Assembly (NCBI RefSeq): GCF_000785435.2
Contig: NZ_JTDB02000008.1
Span: 1-64,000 of the forward strand
From: Paraburkholderia sacchari
GTDB lineage: Bacteria > Pseudomonadota > Gammaproteobacteria > Burkholderiales > Burkholderiaceae
Direction of reading: 5' to 3'
DNA length: 64,000 nucleotides
The notes below the pieces were generated by a model, which ran no database searches, was not told where the DNA came from, and saw only the letters and a list, made by a program, of their open reading frames with translations. Both the position numbers and the translations under genes were made by a program. Below are positions 52,104 to 62,376 of this stretch, piece after piece (within the stretch, counting starts at the first letter, position 1; each line of letters opens with the position of its first letter).

Positions 52104-52337
52104 ATGCAGATTGAGGTTCACAAGGAAGTGGATGCGCGTGGGCTGAACTGCCCGCTGCCGATCCTGCGCGCCAAGAAGGCGCTCGCCGACATGGAAAGCG
52201 GCCAGATTCTCAAGGTTCTCGCGACCGATCCCGGCTCGCAGCGCGATTTCGCGGCCTTCGCCAAGCAGACGGGCAATGAGATCGTGGAAAGCTCGCAGCA
52301 GGACAAGACTTTTGTGTTCCTGATGCGCCGCCGCTGA
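52104..52337 (+). CDS. TusA-family sulfur carrier protein (77 aa)
   Basis: A compact 77-residue protein with the motif DARGLNCPLPILRAKKALAD; the cysteine of CPxP carries the persulfide. TusA-like proteins deliver sulfur for tRNA thiolation, molybdenum cofactor or other sulfur chemistry. There are several paralogues in most genomes, so it need not be the canonical TusA. A bidirectional terminator follows. Confidence 0.9.
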   Translation: MQIEVHKEVDARGLNCPLPILRAKKALADMESGQILKVLATDPGSQRDFAAFAKQTGNEIVESSQQDKTFVFLMRRR

Positions 52338-52386
52338 AACAGCCGCTGAATCAGCCGGTGTGCTGCGCCCGAGCGCACCGCATGAA

Positions 52387-52425
52387 AAAATGGCCCGCAA
52401 TCGTGAGATTGCGGGCCATTTTCTT
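52387..52425. terminator. bidirectional terminator between TusA-like gene and galU
   Basis: Stem AATGGCCCGCAATC / GATTGCGGGCCATT, loop GTGA, flanked by A6 on the left and T4 on the right, so it can serve both convergent genes. Immediately right lies a small tandem duplication, CTTAACCGGGGGCG twice (52441-52468). Confidence 0.88.
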
Positions 52426-52469
52426 AACCAGCCAGCGGTGCTTAACCGGGGGCGCTTAACCGGGGGCGC

Positions 52470-53351
52470 CTAGCCCTCCAGCTCCGGCTTGCGCGTACGC
52501 AGATATTCCGCGAAATCGGTGGCCACTTCCGGGTGGCGCAGCGCGAATTCCACGGTGGCCTTCAGGTAGCCGAGCTTGCTGCCGCAGTCGAAGCGCGTGC
52601 CGTGATACTTGTACGCGAGCACCTGCTCGTCGGCGAGCAGCGACTGGATGGCGTCGGTGAGCTGGAGTTCGCCGCCCGCACCCGGCTTGATCGAGCGCAG
52701 GTGCTGGAAAATGCGCGGCTTGAGCACGTAGCGGCCCACCACGCCGAGGTTCGACGGCGCGACTTCGGGCGCCGGCTTTTCGACGATGCCCGAGAGCTTG
52801 ACGATCGAGTCTTCCCACTCCTTGCCGTCGACGATGCCGTACGAGCGCGTTTCCGAGGGCGGGATCTCTTCCACGCCGAGCACCGAGCTATGGTAGTGAT
52901 CGAACACCTCGACCATCTGCTGCATGACAGGCGGCGTGCCGTAGAGCAGGTCATCGGCGAGGATCACGGCGAACGGGTTGTCGCCCACGAGCTTTTCCGC
53001 GCACAGCACGGCGTGGCCCAGACCCAGCGCTTCGGGCTGGCGCACGTAGAAGCAGTCGACGTTGTTCGGCTTGATGTTGCGCACCAGCTCGAGCAGCTTT
53101 TCCTTGCCGCGTGCTTCGAGCTCGGCTTCGATCTCATACGATTTGTCGAAATGGTCTTCGATCGCGCGCTTGCTGCGGCCCGTCACGAAGATCATTTCGG
53201 TGATGCCAGCGGCGACGGCCTCCTCGACCGCGTACTGGATCAGCGGCTTGTCCACGACCGGGAGCATTTCCTTCGGGCTTGCCTTTGTGGCCGGAAGGAA
53301 GCGCGTGCCGAGGCCCGCTACCGGAAATACCGCTTTAGTAACTTTTAGCAT
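52470..53351 (-). CDS. galU: UTP-glucose-1-phosphate uridylyltransferase
   Basis: A 293-residue nucleotidyltransferase that makes UDP-glucose for exopolysaccharide, LPS core and trehalose synthesis. [20 protein letters not shown] then [19 protein letters not shown] is the GalU nucleotide-binding signature. [20 protein letters not shown] has the metal-binding aspartates, and [20 protein letters not shown] is conserved. ATG 53351 overlaps an AAGAGA-type ribosome binding region. Single gene. Confidence 0.95.
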   Translation of the reverse strand: MLKVTKAVFPVAGLGTRFLPATKASPKEMLPVVDKPLIQYAVEEAVAAGITEMIFVTGRSKRAIEDHFDKSYEIEAELEARGKEKLLELVRNIKPNNVDCFYVRQPEALGLGHAVLCAEKLVGDNPFAVILADDLLYGTPPVMQQMVEVFDHYHSSVLGVEEIPPSETRSYGIVDGKEWEDSIVKLSGIVEKPAPEVAPSNLGVVGRYVLKPRIFQHLRSIKPGAGGELQLTDAIQSLLADEQVLAYKYHGTRFDCGSKLGYLKATVEFALRHPEVATDFAEYLRTRKPELEG

Positions 53352-53417
53352 GTCTCTTAGTCCTGGTCCTGATGGATCTGACGCCGCGCGCGCCGCCAGA
53401 CCTCACCTTAAGCCGAT

Positions 53418-56285
53418 TCAGGCAGGCAGCCGCGCGAGTTGCGCGGTCAGCTTGCCCAGCGTTGCCTGAAATTCTGCCAGCCTCTTCTGCTCCTGCTCAA
53501 CCACTGCAGGCGGGGCTTTTGCAACAAAACTGTCATTTCCCAGCTTGGCATTGCACTTCGTCACTTCGTTCGTCAGTCGCGTGATTTCCTTCGAGAGACG
53601 CTCGCGTTCGGCCGCCACGTCGATCTCTACCTTGAGCACGAGCTTATCCGTACCTACGATAGCAACCGGCGCGCCTGCCGAGGCCGCGTCGAGCGTCGCT
53701 TCGTCGGCAATGATCTGGACCTCCGAGAGCTTCGCGAGCGCCTGCGCATAAGGCGCGAACGACGCGAGGCGTTCCGCGTTGCCCGTCACCAGCAGCGGCA
53801 CCTTCGTGGCGGGCGAGATGCCCATCTCGCCGCGCAGGTTGCGGCATGCATCGATCACGGCCTTCAGGTCGGCGGCCCACTGCTCGGCGGCTTCGTCGAT
53901 CTTCTTCGGCTCGGCCAGCGGGTAGCGCTGCATCATGATCGATGCTTCGCCTTCAGCCGCGCCTGCCGGCCAGGCGTCGGTGAGCGGCGCTACCTTCTGC
54001 CACAGCGCTTCGGTGATGAACGGAATCACCGGATGCGCGAGGCGCAGCACCGTCTCCAGCACGCGCAACAGCGTGCGCCGCGTGGCGCGCTGCTGCGCGG
54101 GCGTGCCGGTCTGGATCTGAACCTTCGCGAGCTCCAGGTACCAGTCACAGTATTCGTCCCAGACGAACTTATATATGGCGTTGGCCACGTTGTCGAAGCG
54201 ATAGTCGGCGAAACCCTTCGCGACTTCGGCTTCCACGCGCTGGAGCAGCGAGACGATCCAGCGGTCGGCCTGCGAGAAGTCGGTGTAGCCGCCCGGGCCG
54301 CAATCGCCCGGTTCGCACGCGCCCGGCTTCGAGAAGCCGCAGTCGTGGCCTTCGCAGTTCATCAGCACGAAACGCGTGGCGTTCCAGAGCTTGTTGCAGA
54401 AGTTGCGATAGCCCTCGCAGCGCGCGAGGTCGAAGTTCACATTGCGGCCGAGCGTCGCCATCGAGGCCATCGTGAAGCGCAGCGCGTCTGTGCCGAAAGC
54501 GGGAATACCGTTCGGGAACTCCTTGCGCGTCTTCTTCTCGATGGTCGCGGCCTGCTTGGGGTTCATGAGGCCAGTGGTGCGCTTGGCAACCAGCGCTTCG
54601 AGCTCGATGCCGTCCACGATGTCGATCGGGTCGAGCGTGTTGCCCTTGCTCTTCGACATCTTCTGGCCTTCGGCGTCGCGCACGAGGCCGTGCACGTAGA
54701 CCGTGTCGAAGGGCACCTTGCCGGTGAAATGCGTGGTCATCATGACCATGCGCGCCACCCAGAAGAAGATGATGTCGAAGCCCGTGACCAGCACGGAGGA
54801 GGGCAGGAAGGCCTTCAGTTCAGGCGTTTCGGCAGGCCAGCCGAGCGACGAAAACGGCACGAGCGCCGACGAGAACCACGTGTCGAGCACGTCTTCGTCG
54901 CGCTTCAAGGCGCCCTTGTAGCCCTTGGCATTGGCCTGCGCGCGCGCTTCTTCTTCGCTCTTCGCGACGAAGATCTCGCCGTTTTCGCCGTACCACGCCG
55001 GGATCTGGTGGCCCCACCAGAGCTGGCGCGAGATGCACCAGTCCTGGATGTTCTCGAGCCACTGGTAGTAGGTGGTGGTCCAGTTTTCCGGCACGAACTT
55101 GATCTGGCCGCTGCGCACCACGTCGAGCGAGGTTTCGGTGATCGACTTGCCGGGGTTGAAGGTGCCTTCGGGCGCGGGCTTGGTCATCGCCACGAACCAT
55201 TGGTCGGTGAGCATCGGCTCGATCACGACGCCGGTGCGGTCGCCGCGCGGCACCATGAGCTTGTGCGGCTGCACCGATTCGAGCAGGCCCAGCGCCTCGA
55301 AGTCGGCCACCACCTGCTTGCGCGCCTCGAAGCGGTCGAGGCCGCGATATTTTTGGGGTGCGTTGTCGTTGATCTTCGCGTCGAGCGTGAGGATCTCGAC
55401 CATCGGCAGGCCGTGGCGCTGGCCCACCTGGTAGTCGTTGAAGTCGTGCGCGGGCGTGACCTTCACGACGCCCGTGCCGAACTCGCGGTCCACGTATTCG
55501 TCGGCGATGATGGGGATCTCGCGGTCCGCGAGCGGCAGCTTGACCATCTTGCCGATCAGGTGCGCATAGCGCTCGTCTTCGGGGTGGACCATCACGGCGG
55601 TGTCGCCGAGCATGGTTTCCGGGCGCGTGGTGGCGACCGTGAGGTGGCCCGAGCCATCCGCGAGCGGGTAGCGCAGGTGCCACAGATGGCCGTTTTCTTC
55701 TTCGCTCGCCACCTCGAGGTCCGAGACGGCGGTGAGCAGCACCGGGTCCCAGTTCACGAGGCGCTTGCCGCGGTAGATCAGGCCCTGTTCATAGAGGCGC
55801 ACGAACACGTCGCGCACGGCGGCCGACATCTTGTCGTCCATCGTGAAGTACTCGCGCGACCAGTCGATCGAGGCGCCCAGGCGCCGCACCTGGCCCGTGA
55901 TGGTCGAGCCCGACTGCTGCTTCCATTCCCACACGCGTTCGACGAACTTCTCGCGGCCGAGGTCGTGGCGAGAGATCTTCTGCGCGTCGAGCTGGCGCTC
56001 GACCACGATCTGCGTGGCGATGCCCGCATGGTCGGTGCCCGGCACCCACAGCGTGTTCTCGCCGAGCATGCGGTGGTAGCGCGCGAGGCCGTCCATGATC
56101 GTCTGGTTGAACGCGTGACCCATGTGCAGCGTGCCGGTGACGTTGGGCGGCGGCAACTGGATCGAGAAGTTGGCGCGGCCGGGCGTGAGGGTCGCGGCGG
56201 CGTAGCCGCGGCGCTCCCATTCGGGGCCCCAGTGGGCTTCGATCGTCTGCGGCTCGAAGCTTTTCGCTAGCGTGCTGTCGCTCAT
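53418..56285 (-). CDS. valS: valyl-tRNA synthetase
   Basis: A 955-residue class I synthetase. HIGH motif: [20 protein letters not shown] (about residue 50); KMSKS motif: [20 protein letters not shown] (about residue 560). The CP1 editing domain lies between them ([20 protein letters not shown]). The C-terminus has the usual coiled coil ([20 protein letters not shown]). A perfect TATAAT on the minus strand (56329-56324) about 40 bases before the ATG is probably its -10 element. Confidence 0.97.
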   Translation of the reverse strand: MSDSTLAKSFEPQTIEAHWGPEWERRGYAAATLTPGRANFSIQLPPPNVTGTLHMGHAFNQTIMDGLARYHRMLGENTLWVPGTDHAGIATQIVVERQLDAQKISRHDLGREKFVERVWEWKQQSGSTITGQVRRLGASIDWSREYFTMDDKMSAAVRDVFVRLYEQGLIYRGKRLVNWDPVLLTAVSDLEVASEEENGHLWHLRYPLADGSGHLTVATTRPETMLGDTAVMVHPEDERYAHLIGKMVKLPLADREIPIIADEYVDREFGTGVVKVTPAHDFNDYQVGQRHGLPMVEILTLDAKINDNAPQKYRGLDRFEARKQVVADFEALGLLESVQPHKLMVPRGDRTGVVIEPMLTDQWFVAMTKPAPEGTFNPGKSITETSLDVVRSGQIKFVPENWTTTYYQWLENIQDWCISRQLWWGHQIPAWYGENGEIFVAKSEEEARAQANAKGYKGALKRDEDVLDTWFSSALVPFSSLGWPAETPELKAFLPSSVLVTGFDIIFFWVARMVMMTTHFTGKVPFDTVYVHGLVRDAEGQKMSKSKGNTLDPIDIVDGIELEALVAKRTTGLMNPKQAATIEKKTRKEFPNGIPAFGTDALRFTMASMATLGRNVNFDLARCEGYRNFCNKLWNATRFVLMNCEGHDCGFSKPGACEPGDCGPGGYTDFSQADRWIVSLLQRVEAEVAKGFADYRFDNVANAIYKFVWDEYCDWYLELAKVQIQTGTPAQQRATRRTLLRVLETVLRLAHPVIPFITEALWQKVAPLTDAWPAGAAEGEASIMMQRYPLAEPKKIDEAAEQWAADLKAVIDACRNLRGEMGISPATKVPLLVTGNAERLASFAPYAQALAKLSEVQIIADEATLDAASAGAPVAIVGTDKLVLKVEIDVAAERERLSKEITRLTNEVTKCNAKLGNDSFVAKAPPAVVEQEQKRLAEFQATLGKLTAQLARLPA

Positions 56286-56549
56286 GGGTGGAATCTGCCG
56301 AAAAAAGATGCTGAAAACTTTCGATTATAAGGGGAAGCGCCGTCAGCACGGGCCGCCCGGCTTTACGGAGCCGCTTATAGGGCGTATGCCGGGGGCCGCG
56401 TAAAACGATGCGTAGGTACCGCCCCTGCGTTTTCAGTTCTCGTAACTTCGATCCTGTCCCGGCTTTCGCGCAGTGGCCTGCATGGGCGGTGCCTGGCCCG
56501 CGGACAACCCGGCCAGACGGGCTTTCTGGTAGTGCATCTGAGGATTGTC

Positions 56550-57278
56550 ATGCAAAAAATCGATCGAGAAGAGATGAAAGCGGTGACGGGCGGTTGCAGT
56601 CTGCTTACTTGTGGTAATTCCCCGTCGATTAGCGAGGCGCTTTCCAGTCCGGGCGGCACCGCGGGTGGTAATCCCGGCGGGCTCGTTGGCGGCGAGATCG
56701 GTCAGAAGCTCGGTGGCGCGGTGGCGGGTCCGCTTGGCGCTGCCGCCCTGGGCGGGTTGTTCGGCGGGGCAGGCGGGCTGCTGAGCGGCCTCGCCAACGG
56801 CATTCTGGGCGGGCTGGGCTGCAAGGGGGATTCCGGGTCCGGCACTGGCTCGCCGGACGGCGGCGCGAGCCAGGCGGCGATCCCGGCTGACGCGGGCGGC
56901 GGCGCGAACCCGGCGGCGATCCCGGTTGGGGCGGGCGGCGGCAACGGGACGGCCGCCTCGCTCAACCTGGCGAATCTGGGCGGCGCTGGCAGTGGGGTGG
57001 GCGCGAACTTTGGCGCCGGGACCACGGCGAATTTCGGCAACAGCAATAGTTACAACTTCAGCTCGCCGTCCGGGGTCGTCGGCAGTACCAGCTACTCGAA
57101 TTCGGGCAGCGTCGGGCCCATGGGCAGCTATAACCAGTACCAGAGTTCCACTCATGCCTTTAACGCCGTGTCCGGCGAGCAGTCGTCGAGCCAAAGCAGT
57201 AGCTATAGCAGCGTGAGCGGCGGCGCCGCGCCGGGCTTCATGCCGGGTAACGCCATGGCGTCCCCGCTTTCGGCGTAA
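56550..57278 (+). CDS. glycine-rich protein with double-glycine leader (bacteriocin-like)
   Basis: The 242-residue product begins MQKIDREEMKAVTGG then CSLLTC. Counting back from the cleavage point, hydrophobic residues at -4, -7 and -12, Glu at -8 and Gly-Gly at -2/-1 match leaders cut by C39-peptidase ABC exporters. Residues 35-90 are a glycine-zipper region (GGLVGGEIGQKLGGAVAGPL, then GAAALGGLFGGAGGLLSGLA) like colicin V-type class IIb microcins, ending at Cys91. The rest (95-242) is a Gly/Asn/Ser-rich tail unusual for a bacteriocin. GAGGA lies five bases before ATG 56550. No transporter or immunity gene is adjacent. It may be a microcin-like peptide or another type I-exported protein. Confidence 0.65.
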   Translation: MQKIDREEMKAVTGGCSLLTCGNSPSISEALSSPGGTAGGNPGGLVGGEIGQKLGGAVAGPLGAAALGGLFGGAGGLLSGLANGILGGLGCKGDSGSGTGSPDGGASQAAIPADAGGGANPAAIPVGAGGGNGTAASLNLANLGGAGSGVGANFGAGTTANFGNSNSYNFSSPSGVVGSTSYSNSGSVGPMGSYNQYQSSTHAFNAVSGEQSSSQSSSYSSVSGGAAPGFMPGNAMASPLSA

Positions 57279-57309
57279 GTCGCCCGAGCGTACTGACCGA
57301 CACGGCATC

Positions 57310-57337
57310 GCCGGCCGCCATGGCAGCGGCGGCCGGC
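57310..57337 (+). terminator. hairpin after the glycine-rich gene
   Basis: Perfect 10-bp stem GCCGGCCGCC / GGCGGCCGGC, 31 bases after the stop codon; no T-run, so termination is tentative. Confidence 0.42.
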
Positions 57338-57449
57338 CCGATGGCGCGTCTGGTTGGCCGGCAAGTCCGATCTCGCGAGGGCTTGCCCGGTTCATCCAGG
57401 CATTGCGAGCCGGACGAGGCGGCATGCCGGACGATCGCCCCTGCCCATT

Positions 57450-57455
57450 TATAAT
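57450..57455 (+). promoter_or_regulatory. -10 element of uvrD
   Basis: A perfect TATAAT 43 bases before the uvrD start codon; the -35 region is not consensus-like. Confidence 0.42.
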
Positions 57456-57497
57456 GGCGGTCTACCCTGAAGCCCCGCCGCTTTCCACGCCCCGTCC

Positions 57498-59870
57498 ATG
57501 CCCGAACTGCTCGCGAACCTGAACCCCGAACAACACGCCGCCGTTACATTGCCGAACGAACCGGCGCTCATTCTGGCCGGGGCCGGCAGCGGCAAGACGC
57601 GCGTGCTCATCACGCGCATTGCGTGGCTCATCCAGCAGGGCCTCGCCTCGCCGATGACGATTCTCGCCGTGACCTTCACGAACAAGGCCGCGCGCGAAAT
57701 GACGAGCCGCCTTCAGGCGATGATGCCCATCGACACGCGCGGCATGTGGATCGGCACCTTCCACGGCCTGTGCAACCGCATGCTGCGCGCGCACTACCGC
57801 GACGCGGGCCTGCCGCAGACCTTCCAGATCCTCGATACGGCCGACCAGCTTTCGGCCATCAAGCGCCTGATGAAAGGTCTGAATATCGACGACGAGAAGT
57901 TCCCGCCGAAGAACCTCCAGCACTTCATCAACAACGCGAAGGAGCAGGGCCTGCGGCCGAAGGACGTCGACGTCACGGACCACTACAACCGCAAGTTCGT
58001 CGAGCTTTACGAGGCCTACGATCAGCAGTGCCAGCGCGAGGGCGTGGTTGATTTCGCCGAACTGCTGCTGCGCTGCTACGAGCTGCTCTCGTACAACCCG
58101 CCGCTGCGCGCGCATTACCAGGCGCGCTTTCGCGACATCCTCGTCGATGAGTTCCAGGACACCAACAAGCTCCAGTACGCGTGGCTCAAGCTGCTCGCGG
58201 GCCCGGGAAACGCGATCTTCGCCGTGGGCGACGACGACCAGTCGATCTACGCGTTCCGCGGCGCGAACGTAGGCAACATGCGCGACTTCGAGAGCGAATT
58301 CCGCGTGAAGCACATGATCAAGCTCGAGCAGAACTACCGCTCGCACGGCCATATTCTCGATGCGGCGAACTATCTGATCGCGCATAACTCGCGACGCCTC
58401 GGCAAGAATCTGCGCACCGACGCGGGCCACGGCGAGCCGGTGCGCGTCTACGAGGCCGCCACCGATTCGCAGGAGGCGGGCTGGATCGTCGAGGAAGTGC
58501 GCGCGCTCATCAATCAGGGCCTCGCGCGCAACGAGATCGCGATTCTCTACCGCAGCAACGCACAGTCGCGCACGATCGAGCACACGCTCGTGAACGCGGG
58601 TGTGCCGTACAAGGTGTATGGCGGCCTGCGCTTCTTCGAGCGTCAGGAAGTGAAGCACGCGCTCGCTTATTTGCGCCTGATCGACAACCCCAACGACGAC
58701 ACCGCGTTCGCGCGCGTCGTGAACTTCCCGACGCGCGGCATTGGCGCGCGCTCGATCGAGCAGCTCGCCGACGCAGCGCGCCTCTATAACTGCTCGATGG
58801 CGGCGGCCATTCCGTACGTCACGGGCAAGGCCGGCACGAGCCTCGGCTCGTTCGCGAACCTGGTCGCGAAGATGCGCGCCGAAACCGCGCAGATGAGCCT
58901 GCCCGAGACCGTCGAGTACACCGTGCGCATGAGCGGTCTGGCCGAGTTCTACCAGGGCGAGCGCGAAGGCCAGGACCGTCTGGAGAACTTGCAGGAACTC
59001 GTCAATGCGGCCACCGCGTTCGTAAGCGAGGAAGGCTACGGCATGGACACGCCCGCGCGCTCGATCCCGCTGCGCCCTGGCGCGAGCGCGCTGCCCGAGA
59101 TCGTCTCGCAGGACGGCGAGATCGAAGTGCTCGACGCGCCCGCGATCACGGATCCCGCGCAGAACCCCGACCTCATGACGCCGCTCGCGGGTTTTCTCTC
59201 GCATGCATCGCTCGAAGCGGGCGACAACCAGGCGCAGGCCGGCCAGGACGCCGTGCAGTTGATGACAGTGCACGCCGCGAAGGGGCTCGAATTCACGGCG
59301 GTGTTCATCACCGGTCTCGAAGAGGGGCTGTTCCCGCACGAGAACAGCGCGATGGAAGCCGATGGCCTCGAGGAAGAGCGCCGCCTGATGTATGTGGCGA
59401 TCACGCGTGCGAAGGAGCGGCTTTATATCTCGTTCGCGCAGAGCCGTCTGCTGCACGGCCAGACGCGCTACAACGTGCGCTCGCGCTTTTTCGACGAGTT
59501 GCCGCAGGAGTCGCTCAAGTGGCTCACGCCGAAGGTCGAGGCTGGCGCGCGCTGGGGCGGGCGCTCGGACAACGCTGGTTGGGGGCGCGACTGGTTTGCG
59601 CGTCCGGGCAGTGGCGGTAACAGCGGTGGCAGCCGCGACCGCGATGCCTATATCGCGGACAAGAGCCCCGCGCCCGCGTTCGCCAACGAGCAGCGCGCGG
59701 CTGAGACGGGCTTTCGCGTGGGCCAGGTCGTGTTTCACACGAAGTTCGGCGAAGGTACGATCACAGCGCTCGAAGGCAGCGGCACCGACGCCAAGGCGCA
59801 AGTGCGCTTCAAGCGCCATGGCGAGAAATGGCTTGCGCTGGCCGTGGCGAAGCTGCAGCCGGTCGAGTGA
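57498..59870 (+). CDS. uvrD: UvrD-type DNA helicase (helicase II)
   Basis: A 790-residue SF1 helicase. Motifs in order: LNPEQHAAVTLPNEPALILA (Q motif), AGAGSGKTRVL (I), TFTNKAAREM (Ia), VDEFQDTNKLQY (II), VGDDDQSIYAFRGANVGNMR (III), QNYRSHGHI (IV), LMTVHAAKGLEFTAVFITGL (V) and MYVAITRAKERLYISFAQSR (VI). The C-terminal Tudor-like RNA-polymerase-interaction segment (GFRVGQVVFHTKFGEGTITA) is present. It unwinds DNA in nucleotide excision and mismatch repair. Confidence 0.95.
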   Translation: MPELLANLNPEQHAAVTLPNEPALILAGAGSGKTRVLITRIAWLIQQGLASPMTILAVTFTNKAAREMTSRLQAMMPIDTRGMWIGTFHGLCNRMLRAHYRDAGLPQTFQILDTADQLSAIKRLMKGLNIDDEKFPPKNLQHFINNAKEQGLRPKDVDVTDHYNRKFVELYEAYDQQCQREGVVDFAELLLRCYELLSYNPPLRAHYQARFRDILVDEFQDTNKLQYAWLKLLAGPGNAIFAVGDDDQSIYAFRGANVGNMRDFESEFRVKHMIKLEQNYRSHGHILDAANYLIAHNSRRLGKNLRTDAGHGEPVRVYEAATDSQEAGWIVEEVRALINQGLARNEIAILYRSNAQSRTIEHTLVNAGVPYKVYGGLRFFERQEVKHALAYLRLIDNPNDDTAFARVVNFPTRGIGARSIEQLADAARLYNCSMAAAIPYVTGKAGTSLGSFANLVAKMRAETAQMSLPETVEYTVRMSGLAEFYQGEREGQDRLENLQELVNAATAFVSEEGYGMDTPARSIPLRPGASALPEIVSQDGEIEVLDAPAITDPAQNPDLMTPLAGFLSHASLEAGDNQAQAGQDAVQLMTVHAAKGLEFTAVFITGLEEGLFPHENSAMEADGLEEERRLMYVAITRAKERLYISFAQSRLLHGQTRYNVRSRFFDELPQESLKWLTPKVEAGARWGGRSDNAGWGRDWFARPGSGGNSGGSRDRDAYIADKSPAPAFANEQRAAETGFRVGQVVFHTKFGEGTITALEGSGTDAKAQVRFKRHGEKWLALAVAKLQPVE

Positions 59871-59941
59871 GCGCCGCTCCCGTGCAACGCATCAACCCAT
59901 CGACGCAACCCATCGACGCAACCCTGCAGGCCTTTGAAGCA

Positions 59942-60760
59942 ATGACCCCCTCATCCACACAGCCCGGCGCCGCGGCGCGCCCGCTCGGCGTGCTTGCCGC
60001 GCTTCCACAGGAACTCGGCGATCTGATCGCCACGATGCAGGCCGAATCGGGTGTCGTCACGCGCACGCTCGGGCGGCGCGACTATCACGTCGGCACCGTG
60101 CATGGCGTGCCCTGCGTGGTGACGCTCGCACGCGTCGGCAAGGTGGCCGCGGCGGCTACGGCGAGCGCGCTGATTCACGTCTTCGACGTGGGCGCGGTGG
60201 TTTTCACGGGCGTGGCGGGCGGCGTGGGACCGGACGTGCACGTGGGCGACGTGGTGGTGGGCGAGACGCTGCTCCAGCACGACATGAATGCCGAGCCGCT
60301 GTTCCCGCGCCACGAGATTCCGCTGCTTGCGCGCTCGCGTTTTGACGCCGACCGTGCGCTGGCCGATGCGCTGGCCGCCGCGTGCGAGCGCTTCGTCGCG
60401 GAAGAGGGCGCGGCGCTGGCGGCGCGCTTTAGCGCCGCGCTGCCGCGCTTCGAAACCGCGCTCCCCGGTGTGCATCGCGGGCTCGTGATCAGCGGCGACC
60501 AGTTCGTGGCGAGCGCGGCGGCCGTGGGCGCATTGCGCGCGGCCTTGCCCGATGCGCTCGCCGTGGAAATGGAAGGCGCGGCGCTGGCCCAGGTCTGCCA
60601 CGAGTACGAAGTGCCGTGCGCGGTCGTGCGCACCATCTCCGACACCGCCGACGAGCATGCGAGCACCTCGTTCTCGTCGTTCCTCACCGATATCGCCGGG
60701 ACGTATTCGACCGGTATTCTGCGGCGCTTTCTCGCGTCGTACCGCCCGGCGGGGCGCTGA
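59942..60760 (+). CDS. mtnN: 5'-methylthioadenosine / S-adenosylhomocysteine nucleosidase
   Basis: A 272-residue PNP/UDP phosphorylase-fold enzyme that removes adenine from MTA and SAH, feeding methionine salvage and detoxifying SAH. VFTGVAGGVGPDVHVGDVVV, LVISGDQFVASAAAV, AVEMEGAALAQVCHEYEVPC and VVRTISDTADEHASTSFSSF, the last with the catalytic aspartate, are family motifs. ATG 59942 is preferred; the longer frame overlaps the uvrD end and a short tandem repeat (CCCATCGACGCAA twice, 59896-59922). A 30-residue insert around 155-180 makes it longer than E. coli MtnN (232). Confidence 0.88.
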   Translation: MTPSSTQPGAAARPLGVLAALPQELGDLIATMQAESGVVTRTLGRRDYHVGTVHGVPCVVTLARVGKVAAAATASALIHVFDVGAVVFTGVAGGVGPDVHVGDVVVGETLLQHDMNAEPLFPRHEIPLLARSRFDADRALADALAAACERFVAEEGAALAARFSAALPRFETALPGVHRGLVISGDQFVASAAAVGALRAALPDALAVEMEGAALAQVCHEYEVPCAVVRTISDTADEHASTSFSSFLTDIAGTYSTGILRRFLASYRPAGR

Positions 60761-60968
60761 GCGGCGCGGCTTCGGGGGGCCGCCGTCGACCCGCAGTCGA
60801 CCCGCGGGCGCGGGTTAACAATGACTGTGAAATTATTTATATCTAAAGTAATCTGGCCTGCCGTTCAACCGCCATTGACCGACTGCGCCTGAAAGTCCGC
60901 GCCTGCGCCTTGGAACCTTGCTGCAAGGCATCTGGAGACGCCCGGACGGGATGGCGCCGTGCCCGCCC

Positions 60969-62345
60969 ATGTCCGATGCCCGCTTCATTCCCGCGCGCAC
61001 GACGCGCGCCGTACTGCTCGTCTGCGGCTTGTCCGTCCTGTTCGAAGGTTACGACGTCGGCAGTCTCGGCGCGGTGCTGCCCGCGCTGGCCGCCGACCGC
61101 CACTGGAATCTCACGCCGATGCAGCTCGGCGCGCTCGGCAGCTATGCGCTCGCGGGCATGTTTTTCGGCGGGATGGCGATCGGCACGCTCGGCGATCTGC
61201 TCGGGCGGCGGCGCATGCTGCTGGCCTGCGTCGCGCTGTTCTCGCTGACGATGGCCGGCGCCGCGCTCGCGCCCACGCCGTTCTGGTTCGGCCTGTGCCG
61301 GTTTCTGGGCGGCCTCGGCCTCGGCGGAGTGATTCCGGTGGCCGCCGCGCTGACGATCGAGTATTCGCCGCCGGCGCGGCGCAGCTTCAACTACGGAATG
61401 ATGTACTCCGGCTACTCGCTCGGGATCCTGTGCGCGGCGCTCGCGGCCATGGCGCTGTTGCCCGCATGGGGCTGGCGCGGCGTGATGGCGGTGGGGGCGC
61501 TGCCGCTGCTCGCGCTGATGCCGATGGCGCTCGCCTTGCCCGAATCGCTCGAATATCTGGCCGCGCGCGGACGTATCGACGAGGCGAGCGCGCTCGCCTC
61601 CCGGCTCGGCGTGACCGGTGAGATGCCTGTTGTACACGGCGCGCGCGGCGCTGCGTCCCAGCGACGGACCAGCCTGCGCGACGTCGTGGCCGCGATCTTC
61701 GCGCGCCGGCGTCTGCGCGCGACGGCCTGCTTCTGGATCGCGCTGTTCTGCGGCATGTTGCTCGTCTACGGCCTCAACACCTGGCTACCGATGATCATGC
61801 GCAAGCAGGGCTACGATCTCGGCTCGAGCCTCGCTTTCCTGGTCGTGTTCAGCCTGACTTCCGCGTGCGGCGGCGTGGTGCTCGGCAAGATCGCCGACCG
61901 CTTCGGCGCGCGTGCGACGGTCGCTCTGGCTTATGCCATCGGCGCGCTCGCGATCGCCGCGCTGATGACCCGCAACGCGCTCGTTGTGAGCTATGCGCTC
62001 GTGGCGCTCGCGGGCATCGGCAGCATCTCCGCTTCGCTGATCCTGACGGGCCATCTGACACACTTCTATCCGTCCCACGCACGCGGCGCGGCCACGGGCT
62101 GGGCGCTGTCCTTCGCGCGCTTCGGAGCGATGTGCGGGCCGCTCCTGGGCGGCTATATCGCGAGCGTCGGCGCGAACTGGTCGTGGAACTTCGTGGCTTT
62201 CGCGGTGACCGGGCTCGTGGCGGCGCTGGCGGTCGCGGCGTTGCCGTCGCGTGCGCGCGTTGAGGCCGACATCGAAGCCGATGAAGCCGATGAAGGCGGC
62301 GAGGCCGAGCAGGGCGAAGCCCGCCGCGCCGCCCAGCTTTCCTGA
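60969..62345 (+). CDS. AAHS-like MFS transporter
   Basis: A 458-residue, twelve-helix major facilitator. LVCGLSVLFEGYDVGSLGAV in helix 1, GDLLGRRRMLLACVALFSLT after helix 2 and LGGLGLGGVIPVAAALTIEY in helix 4 are typical of the aromatic acid:proton symporter group (PcaK, BenK). Substrate not known; no aromatic catabolic gene is adjacent. The C-terminus ends in an acidic repeat region (EADIEADEADEGGEAEQGEA). ATG 60969 is chosen as the nearest to helix 1. It converges on prpE. Confidence 0.85.
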   Translation: MSDARFIPARTTRAVLLVCGLSVLFEGYDVGSLGAVLPALAADRHWNLTPMQLGALGSYALAGMFFGGMAIGTLGDLLGRRRMLLACVALFSLTMAGAALAPTPFWFGLCRFLGGLGLGGVIPVAAALTIEYSPPARRSFNYGMMYSGYSLGILCAALAAMALLPAWGWRGVMAVGALPLLALMPMALALPESLEYLAARGRIDEASALASRLGVTGEMPVVHGARGAASQRRTSLRDVVAAIFARRRLRATACFWIALFCGMLLVYGLNTWLPMIMRKQGYDLGSSLAFLVVFSLTSACGGVVLGKIADRFGARATVALAYAIGALAIAALMTRNALVVSYALVALAGIGSISASLILTGHLTHFYPSHARGAATGWALSFARFGAMCGPLLGGYIASVGANWSWNFVAFAVTGLVAALAVAALPSRARVEADIEADEADEGGEAEQGEARRAAQLS

Positions 62346-62376
62346 AGGCGCAGCGAGCGCGCCTTCGATCGCCGCC

